6,898 bases of DNA from NCBI GenBank assembly GCA_938023905.1, contig CALJCO010000014.1, positions 1-6,898 of the forward strand. The letters are read 5' to 3'. Each line of letters opens with the position of its first letter. The stretch's first letter is position 1. The notes under the pieces were generated by a model. It was not told the origin of the DNA and searched no databases. It worked only from the letters and a program-made list of their open reading frames with translations. This document shows, in pieces, positions 1 through 5,317 of the stretch. The position numbers and the translations under genes were made by a program. The stretch comes from an uncultured Collinsella sp. (lineage in GTDB: Bacteria; Actinomycetota; Coriobacteriia; Coriobacteriales; Coriobacteriaceae).

Positions 1-27
1 ACGGCACCGAGCCGTCGCAAGACTTGA
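1..27 (+). CDS. possible 3' end of an upstream gene
   Basis: Reading frame 1 gives eight codons (TAPSRRKT) and a TGA stop at 25-27, directly before the base of a strong terminator hairpin. A stop codon just ahead of an intrinsic terminator is the usual arrangement at a gene end. The basic, polar tail is compatible with a protein C-terminus but identifies nothing. The same bases could instead be the end of a non-coding transcript, because eight codons carry almost no information. The other two forward frames run through the terminator, which makes them less likely. Confidence 0.3.
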   Translation, partial: TAPSRRKT

Positions 28-30
28 AGA

Positions 31-61
31 AGGGGGAGGCCTCGCGGCCTCCCCCTTTTTT
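31..61 (+). terminator. intrinsic (Rho-independent) terminator
   Basis: A perfect 10-bp stem, AGGGGGAGGC (31-40) with GCCTCCCCCT (47-56), closes a 6-nt loop CTCGCG and is followed at once by a T run ending at 61. A-rich bases before the stem (27-30) can pair with the T run, so it might also work in the reverse direction. It ends the transcript coming from the left and so separates the acpS operon from what precedes it. Confidence 0.92.
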
Positions 62-75
62 GCGTTTACGGGCTT

Positions 76-105
76 TTGTCTCACATAGTAGCTGTGTTTT
101 ATAAC
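76..105 (+). promoter_or_regulatory. candidate distal sigma70-type promoter of the acpS operon
   Basis: TTGTCT (76-81) as a -35-like box lies 18 bp from TATAAC (100-105) as a -10-like box. The -10 box differs from TATAAT at one base. It lies in the AT-rich gap after the terminator and upstream of acpS, where a promoter is expected. The call rests only on similarity to the sigma70 consensus. Confidence 0.4.
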
Positions 106-111
106 CCTCGT

Positions 112-141
112 TTGTCGCATCTTCTGTGAACGGGCTACAAT
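112..141 (+). promoter_or_regulatory. candidate proximal sigma70-type promoter of the acpS operon
   Basis: TTGTCG (112-117) is separated by 18 bp from TACAAT (136-141), which differs from the -10 consensus at one base. Transcription would start near 148, leaving a leader of roughly 22 nt that contains the acpS Shine-Dalgarno. Of the two candidates this one sits better for acpS. The -35 box matches the consensus only in its TTG. Confidence 0.5.
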
Positions 142-160
142 AACTTAGTCTGTGCGATAT

Positions 161-168
161 GGAGGTGA
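161..168 (+). promoter_or_regulatory. strong Shine-Dalgarno that fixes the acpS start
   Basis: GGAGGTGA (161-168) is almost fully complementary to the 16S rRNA 3' end and lies just ahead of the ATG at 171. An in-frame ATG at 159 runs straight into this element and has no ribosome site of its own, so 171 is the better start. Confidence 0.8.
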
Positions 169-170
169 AC

Positions 171-710
171 ATGGCTGAAGCTGGTATCGGCGTTGATATC
201 GTCGAGATTTCCCGCATGAAATCAATTCTTGAAAAGACGCCGTCGTTTGCTCGGCGTGTGTTTACCGAAGAAGAGCGTGCGTATTGTGATGCATCATCGC
301 GTCCCGCTGCTCACTATGCCAGCCGCTTTGCTTCGCGCGAGGCGGTACTTAAAGCTCTCGGCACGGGTTTTAGTCAAGGCGTTGGTCGCAAGGATGTTTC
401 GGTTACGCGTGATAAACTCGGCAAACCGAAGGCGCTGCTTTCGGGCCGTGCTCTCGAGATCGCTCAAGAACTGGGTGTTGTTGAGGTCGCTCTTTCCATT
501 ACGCTTACGGGAGACTTGGCCGTTGCGAATGCCATCGCGATTACCGAAGATGCTCGGCCTAAGCCAAAAGAGGAAAAGGTGAGTACCAAGAAACGCGTTG
601 CGCAGGCATTTAAAGAGGCTCGCTCTGTATTAGATGAGCTCGAGCAGCTGCAGAATTCAGCATTGGCGGAGCACCTGGGCGATGCTTCGCAAGATACGCT
701 AGGAGCATAG
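171..710 (+). CDS. acpS: holo-[acyl-carrier-protein] synthase with C-terminal extension
   Basis: AcpS transfers 4'-phosphopantetheine from CoA to a serine of apo-ACP in the cytoplasm, which activates ACP for fatty acid synthesis. The 179-residue product has the family's first motif near the N-terminus (GIGVDIVEISR, residues 5-15, with the Mg-binding Asp9) and the second at FASREAVLKALGTGF (53-67), with Glu57 as metal ligand and Lys61. The core ends in a SIT-type strand followed by LAVANAIA (109-123). AcpS is normally about 120-130 residues, so residues 126-179 are extra: a charged Pro/Lys/Glu segment, then a probably helical stretch rich in Ala, Leu and Glu. The start at 171 is preferred over 159 because the Shine-Dalgarno overlaps the earlier ATG. 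It is the first gene of the block, and its last codons carry the AGGAG site of nnr. The family call is secure; the role of the tail is unknown. Confidence 0.95.
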   Translation: MAEAGIGVDIVEISRMKSILEKTPSFARRVFTEEERAYCDASSRPAAHYASRFASREAVLKALGTGFSQGVGRKDVSVTRDKLGKPKALLSGRALEIAQELGVVEVALSITLTGDLAVANAIAITEDARPKPKEEKVSTKKRVAQAFKEARSVLDELEQLQNSALAEHLGDASQDTLGA

Positions 711-2327
711 ATGAAACCGGTTTTGAGTACCGAAGAAGTCGTTCGTCTCGAGGATATCATCGAACGCGAAGGGACTTCGAAGGCCGAGCTTATGGAGCTA
801 GCGGGTGAGTTTGCCGCTAACGAGGTCTTGAAGCTCAATCCCGATCGGGTTCTCGTTTTGGTCGGTTTTGGTAATAATGGCGGCGACGGTTGGGTTGCCG
901 CCGATATCCTGAGCCATAAGGGTGTGGACGTGGATATCGTTTCTCCGGTTGAACCGGATGAGATTCCTGCTGCTCTGGCACGTCATGTTGCTCGTCGTAC
1001 TGCCGGCCGCGATGTGCACGTTTGCGTCGGCCCCTCGCGTGATGAACTCGAGGTTTTGATCGATAAGGCCGATGTTGTTGTCGATGCCATTTTTGGTACC
1101 GGTTTTCACGGGAATCTGCGTGCGCCGTTCTCCATCTGGATTCCTACGGTCAATGAATGCGCCGATTGTGTCGTATCCATTGATGTCCCCTCGGGCCTGA
1201 TTGCCGAGACGGGCGTTGTTGATGACGACTGCATTCGTGCCGAGCATACGGTGACGATGATTGCGCCCAAGATTGGTTTGTATAGCGCTGATGGCCCTGA
1301 GTATGCTGGCGATTTGATCTGCGGCAATCTTTACGACCGTCTTGATGAGGTCATCGATGATGTCGACCACGCCGCCGAGATTGTCGAGCCCGGTGACTTA
1401 GTTGATTACTTTGCTCCACTACCTACGAATATCGATAAGTATTCCCGTGGCTCTGTGCTTATTGTCGCCGGATCTGCGCAATATCCTGGTGCTGCCATTA
1501 TGGCGGCCAAGTCTGCAGCTCGCGCGGGTGCTGGTTACGTGGCAGTTGCGGCTCCTGACGCCTGCGCCAATCTTATTCGCATGGCACTTCCTTCGATTCC
1601 CGTCTTTGCTATTCCGTCTGATTCCCGCGGCTCCTTTGGCGCCGCTGCGCGCATGACGGTGTGCGAGATTGCAAAGAAGTACAGCTGCGTACTGTGCGGT
1701 CCCGGTATGACGACGTCTGCCGGCGCTATGCAGGTGGTTTCGGGCTTGCTCGAGCTTGATGTGCCGCTTATTTTGGACGCCGATGCGCTCAACTGCCTTG
1801 CTAAGATTGCCATTGACGGTATTGATAGTAACCCCGAGATGTATCGTCGCGATCAGCCGTTGGTTATGACACCGCACTATCGTGAGCTTTCGCGTCTGGT
1901 TGCCGGTGACGAGGTGAACGACCTTGGTACCGCGATTGCGGCCGCGCAGAAGGTTGTCTGGGCTGCAGGCTCCGACAATCTGGTGGTCATTGCCAAGGGG
2001 CCGACGACGGCTATCTGTGGCGTTGAGCGTGTGCTGCTGCCGCTCTCGGGTCCGGCTTCTCTGGCAACTGCCGGTTCGGGTGATGTTCTCGCGGGTATTT
2101 TGGCCGGCACGCTTGCCACCATGCGCGACGAGATGGATCGTTGGGAGTTGCTGTATTCGTACGCCGTCGCACTTCACAGCTACGCCGGTTTTGCCGCGGC
2201 GACGGAGTATGGTGAGAAGAGCGTCATCGCGACCGATCTTATCGACTTGATCGGTCCTGCCATGGAGCTGGCGGCAAAGGATGCGCTCGAAGATCTGGGA
2301 ATCATGGACGAAGGGTCGGATGACTAA
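711..2327 (+). CDS. nnr: bifunctional NAD(P)H-hydrate repair enzyme (epimerase + dehydratase)
   Basis: Nnr repairs NADHX and NADPHX, the hydrated forms of NAD(P)H. The N-terminal YjeF domain interconverts the R and S epimers, and the C-terminal ribokinase-like domain dehydrates the S form using ADP. The 538-residue protein shows the epimerase motifs GFGNNGGDG (52-60), DAIFGTG from Asp125, and a SIDVPSG stretch. The dehydratase domain begins near residue 243 (KYSRGSVLIVAGS) and has GPG (330-332), LDADALN (355-361), TPHYRE (387-392) and AGSGDVLAG (454-462), with Asp458 the likely catalytic base. Both domains look intact, and total length is slightly above the usual 490-520. The ATG directly follows the acpS stop with no gap, behind AGGAG at 701-705, which implies translational coupling. 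Adjacency to acpS is common in bacteria. No key residue appears to be missing. Confidence 0.96.
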   Translation: MKPVLSTEEVVRLEDIIEREGTSKAELMELAGEFAANEVLKLNPDRVLVLVGFGNNGGDGWVAADILSHKGVDVDIVSPVEPDEIPAALARHVARRTAGRDVHVCVGPSRDELEVLIDKADVVVDAIFGTGFHGNLRAPFSIWIPTVNECADCVVSIDVPSGLIAETGVVDDDCIRAEHTVTMIAPKIGLYSADGPEYAGDLICGNLYDRLDEVIDDVDHAAEIVEPGDLVDYFAPLPTNIDKYSRGSVLIVAGSAQYPGAAIMAAKSAARAGAGYVAVAAPDACANLIRMALPSIPVFAIPSDSRGSFGAAARMTVCEIAKKYSCVLCGPGMTTSAGAMQVVSGLLELDVPLILDADALNCLAKIAIDGIDSNPEMYRRDQPLVMTPHYRELSRLVAGDEVNDLGTAIAAAQKVVWAAGSDNLVVIAKGPTTAICGVERVLLPLSGPASLATAGSGDVLAGILAGTLATMRDEMDRWELLYSYAVALHSYAGFAAATEYGEKSVIATDLIDLIGPAMELAAKDALEDLGIMDEGSDD

Positions 2328-2329
2328 TC

Positions 2330-3475
2330 ATGAATAAAGCCGATTTGACGCGCTGGTCCTGGGTCGAGATCGACCGCGGGGCGCTCCGTCGCAACACGAG
2401 GGCCTATAAGAACTTGTTGAATCCGCGTCAGCGCCTGTGCTGCGTGGTCAAGGCCGATGCTTATGGTCATGGAGCTGTTGAGTGTGCCAAGATCATGTAT
2501 TCGGCCGGTGCCGACATGTTTGCCGTGGCGACGGTTAGCGAGGGCGTTGGGCTCCGTCAGGGCGGGATTACTAAGCCCGTCCTGATTCTAAGTGAGCCGC
2601 CTATCGAGGCTATTCCTGCATTGCTCGAATTCGATATCATGCCCTCGGTCTATACGTCCGATTTTGCTCTTGCGTATGGCGAATGCGCCGTCGCGGCGGG
2701 CAAGGTGGGCAAGTACCATCTTGCCATCGAGACGGGCATGAATCGTATCGGTGTTCACTACACACAGGTGCTCGACTTTGTACGCGGCATCAGTTTCCAT
2801 CGCGGCATCCAGTGCGACGGCGTATTTACGCACTTTGCCACGGCCGATGAACCTTCGGGTTGGGACTACAAGCTGCAGTGCCAGCGTTTTACCGAGGCCG
2901 TTCAGGCCATTAAGGACGCAGGTTTTGAATGCGGTATCGTGCATTGTGCCAATACGCCGTCCTCGATGCTCGATTCTTCAATGCACTTTGACATGATTCG
3001 TGCCGGCATCGGTTTGTATGGTCTGCAGCCATGTGAGCTGAGTGGTCGCGTGATGCAGCTTGATCCCGTCATGAGCGTCCACGCGCGTGTGACGCGCGTG
3101 GCGCATCCTGCGATGGGCGAGGGCGTGGGCTACGGCTTTACCTACCGCGTACCGCGCACGCGCGTTCAGATCTGCACCCTTCCGATCGGTTATGCCGATG
3201 GCCTTTCGCGTACGCTTTCCAATCGTATGGACGTGCTGTATCGCGGCGAGCGTGTGCGTCAGGTGGGCAATATCTGCATGGACCAGTTTATGGTCGCCAT
3301 TCAGTCCAACCCGGCGCATGAGATTCCCGAGGCCGAGTATGGTGACGAGATGATCATTGTCGGCCGCGATGGAGATGCCGAGATTACCATGGACGAGATG
3401 GCGCGCCTACGCGGCACGATTAACTACGAGGTCGCTTGCGGCTTTGGTATGCGTCTCGACAAGGTCTACGTGTAG
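2330..3475 (+). CDS. alr: alanine racemase (PLP-dependent)
   Basis: Alr interconverts L- and D-alanine in the cytoplasm and supplies D-Ala for peptidoglycan. The 381-residue chain has the usual fold-III PLP barrel and C-terminal beta domain. Lys41 in VVKADAYGHG binds PLP. Tyr272, the second Tyr of GYGFTY, is the opposite catalytic base by alignment with Tyr265 of the Geobacillus stearothermophilus enzyme. Arg224 in RAGIGLYG should contact the pyridine nitrogen. Arg139 (ETGMNRIG) and Met317-Asp318 (ICMDQ) match substrate-site residues, and GYADG is present. The position matching the carbamylated Lys129 is Ala132. The ATG lies 2 nt after the nnr stop; the only purine-rich site, AAGGG at 2311-2315, is rather far away, so coupling to nnr is likely. 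Length is normal for the family. Confidence 0.96.
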   Translation: MNKADLTRWSWVEIDRGALRRNTRAYKNLLNPRQRLCCVVKADAYGHGAVECAKIMYSAGADMFAVATVSEGVGLRQGGITKPVLILSEPPIEAIPALLEFDIMPSVYTSDFALAYGECAVAAGKVGKYHLAIETGMNRIGVHYTQVLDFVRGISFHRGIQCDGVFTHFATADEPSGWDYKLQCQRFTEAVQAIKDAGFECGIVHCANTPSSMLDSSMHFDMIRAGIGLYGLQPCELSGRVMQLDPVMSVHARVTRVAHPAMGEGVGYGFTYRVPRTRVQICTLPIGYADGLSRTLSNRMDVLYRGERVRQVGNICMDQFMVAIQSNPAHEIPEAEYGDEMIIVGRDGDAEITMDEMARLRGTINYEVACGFGMRLDKVYV

Positions 3476-3478
3476 GAG
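3474..3478 (+). promoter_or_regulatory. Shine-Dalgarno that fixes the glycosylase start
   Basis: AGGAG (3474-3478) overlaps the alr stop codon and lies 5 nt before the ATG at 3484. An in-frame upstream ATG at 3436 inside alr has no such site and would add 16 residues with no family similarity that I can see. Confidence 0.75.
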
Positions 3479-3483
3479 TCGCT

Positions 3484-4104
3484 ATGGGCGTCATGCACAT
3501 CCCCGGCCATAGCCATCAGGCGCCGCGTGAGGTCGCACTCGAGGAGATCGAGGCCGTTCTGGGCGATTGTCACCTTTGCCAGCTTTACCAGTCGCGCCAT
3601 AACATCGTGTTTGGCGTGGGAAACCCCCACGCTCGCGTGATGTTTATTGGCGAGGCGCCGGGCCGCAATGAGGATTTGCAGGGCGAGCCCTTTGTGGGGG
3701 CGGCAGGCGAGGACCTCAACGGCATTTTGTCGCTGGCGGGGCTCAAACGCGAAGACGTCTACATTGCCAACGTGCTTAAGTGCCGCCCGCCGGGAAACCG
3801 CAATCCGCGTCCCGAGGAAGTGCTGGCTTGCTCGCCATTTTTGCGTGAGCAGATTCGAAGCATCTGGCCCGATATTATTGTGACGCTCGGCAACCCCGCG
3901 ACGCACTTTGTGCTAAAGACCGAGATTGGCATTACTAAGCTGCGCGGCAGGTTCCACCAGATGGGGCATTTTGTGGTAATGCCCACGTTCCATCCGGCAG
4001 CAGCGCTGCGCGATCCGGCGTGGCAGGAGCTGCTGGAGGAAGACTTTAAGATGCTGGGCGACTATCTGGAGCGACATCCCGCGCCAGAGGACGCCTCGGA
4101 ATAA
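3484..4104 (+). CDS. type-4 uracil-DNA glycosylase (4Fe-4S, UDGa family)
   Basis: This enzyme excises uracil from DNA and so starts base excision repair after cytosine deamination or dUTP incorporation. The 206-residue protein carries the four cysteines expected to hold a 4Fe-4S cluster: Cys29 and Cys32 in CHLC, then Cys100 and Cys116, framed by KCRPPGNRNP. The active-site motif GEAPGRNED (56-64) leads into GEPFVGAAG (67-75), and the second catalytic motif is HPAAALR (170-176). This set is typical of family 4 glycosylases; family 5 enzymes have a different first motif. The first 20 residues are a weakly conserved leader. It follows alr by 8 nt and precedes tsaE by 12 nt, so it is probably co-transcribed with genes of unrelated function. 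Such proteins are sometimes annotated as phage SPO1 DNA polymerase-related, an older name for the same fold. Confidence 0.94.
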   Translation: MGVMHIPGHSHQAPREVALEEIEAVLGDCHLCQLYQSRHNIVFGVGNPHARVMFIGEAPGRNEDLQGEPFVGAAGEDLNGILSLAGLKREDVYIANVLKCRPPGNRNPRPEEVLACSPFLREQIRSIWPDIIVTLGNPATHFVLKTEIGITKLRGRFHQMGHFVVMPTFHPAAALRDPAWQELLEEDFKMLGDYLERHPAPEDASE

Positions 4105-4116
4105 TAAGGAGCATAT

Positions 4117-4623
4117 ATGTCCCTGGAGCGCCTGGGGGTAGGTACTTACAAAACGACTTGCGCTGCCGATACGGAGTACTTTGGCGAGCTAATTGCACCG
4201 TGCCTTGAGGACGGCGATGTGCTCATCCTGACCGGTGGCCTGGGAGTGGGCAAAACTCACTTTACCAAGGGCGTCTCGCGCGGGCTGCGCGATGGGCATA
4301 TGGTTACGAGCCCTACGTTCGCCCTCATGGCCGTTCACGATCAAGGTCGTATTCCGCTGTTTCACTTTGATCTATACCGCCTGGAGCATGCCTACGAGCT
4401 CGAGGATACGGGCATTTTCGATGTGCTGGGCTATGAGGGTGCTTGCCTGCTGGAATGGGGCGAACAATTCCAGGACGAGCTGACGGATGAGTATCTTTCG
4501 GTGACGCTCAGGCGTGATGAGGGCGACAGCGACGTGCGAACGATAACGCTTGAGGCGCACGGTGACCGCGCAATGGAGCTTTCCCATTTGATTGATAAGG
4601 CTGTACAAGATGAGCTTGCATAA
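4117..4623 (+). CDS. tsaE: tRNA t6A biosynthesis ATPase TsaE
   Basis: TsaE is the ATPase that works with the TsaB-TsaD complex in making threonylcarbamoyladenosine at tRNA position 37; it is thought to reset the complex between turnovers. The 168-residue protein has the P-loop GGLGVGKT (40-47, Lys46), SPTF (65-68), HFDLYR (83-88) and LEWGEQF near 112-118. These are the family landmarks, and the length is typical. Two small variations are seen: His48 follows the GKT where Thr is common, and Gly115 replaces the usual Pro of the EWP motif. A clear AAGGAG at 4106-4111 lies 5 nt ahead of the ATG. Its 3' end overlaps the start of the fused tsaB-rimI-tsaD gene by 14 nt, coupling it to its functional partners. 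Confidence 0.95.
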   Translation: MSLERLGVGTYKTTCAADTEYFGELIAPCLEDGDVLILTGGLGVGKTHFTKGVSRGLRDGHMVTSPTFALMAVHDQGRIPLFHFDLYRLEHAYELEDTGIFDVLGYEGACLLEWGEQFQDELTDEYLSVTLRRDEGDSDVRTITLEAHGDRAMELSHLIDKAVQDELA

Positions 4624-5317
4624 CGACAACGCGCTGGTGGTGGCGCTCGATACCTCGACTGACATGCTTGCCTGCGCGGCAAGCTGGATTGATGGGCAGA
4701 CGGGTGAGACGAAGCTCGTGAGTGGCGACCACATGTGTCGCCGTCACGCCAACGTTGAGCTCGTGAATACCGTTGATGGCGTGCTGGCTCAAGCCGGTCT
4801 GGATCGCAGCGATGTTGGTTGCTATGTGGTCGGCCGCGGCCCGGGGTCCTTTACGGGTGTGCGCATCGGCATCTCCACTGCCAAGGGCCTCGCGCGTGGT
4901 GCCAATGTTCCGCTGCTGGGCGTGTCGACGCTCGACGCTTGCGCTTGGACGGCGTGGAAGGCTGGCGTGCGCGGCAAGCTTGGTATCTTGGCCGATGCTA
5001 TGCGCGGTGAGGTATATCCGGCGCTGTATATGCTGGTCGATGAGGGTCCCGAGCGTCAATTTGAGCGCGAACACGTGGTCAAGGCCGCCGTGGCGCTCGA
5101 TGAGTGGCGCCAAGCAGCGGACTGGGGCCAGGTTCAGCTGACCGGTGACGGTCTAGTGCGCTATGGCAAGCTGCTGGGTGAGGACGAGGCCGCCCGCTGC
5201 GTGGAGCGCGACCTGTGGTGGCCTTCGGGCGAGGGCTTGCTGCTCGCGCACGCTGCGGGTGACGGCGATCCGGCCCGCGTCCTGCCGATTTACACGCGCC
5301 TTTCGGATGCCGAGGAA
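4610..5317 (+). other. tsaB: TsaB domain of the fusion
   Basis: TsaB is an inactive ASKHA-fold paralogue of TsaD that pairs with it. Landmarks are LDTST (13-17), the signature GRGPGSFTGVRIG (75-87) followed by STAKGLA, an ADAMRGEVY stretch, and the closing PIYTRLSDAE (226-235), which corresponds to the normal C-terminal end of stand-alone TsaB. The domain is of full length, about 236 residues. A polar segment of some 25 residues then leads into RimI. Confidence 0.92.

Noticed and set aside
2..14. Small CGGC / GCCG stem-loop at the left edge
   Set aside because: A 4-bp stem next to the window edge is too weak to call, and the bases may simply be coding.
159..170. Earlier ATG for acpS at 159
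   Set aside because: Its codons coincide with the GGAGGTGA ribosome site, and the AcpS family normally begins a few residues before the GVDIV motif, which fits the start at 171.
1419..2177. A 252-codon open frame on the minus strand
   Set aside because: It is antisense to the dehydratase domain of nnr, has no recognisable motif and is rich in Arg/His/Thr. It is a shadow of the real gene.
3436..3483. Earlier ATG for the glycosylase at 3436
   Set aside because: It would overlap the alr end by 40 nt, lacks a ribosome site and adds residues without family similarity. The ATG at 3484 has AGGAG at the right distance.
3614..3632. 7-bp inverted repeat GCGTGGG / CCCACGC in the glycosylase gene
   Set aside because: It falls on the conserved GVGNPHARV stretch, has no T run after it and is short enough to arise by codon choice, so it is neither a terminator nor a convincing regulatory site.
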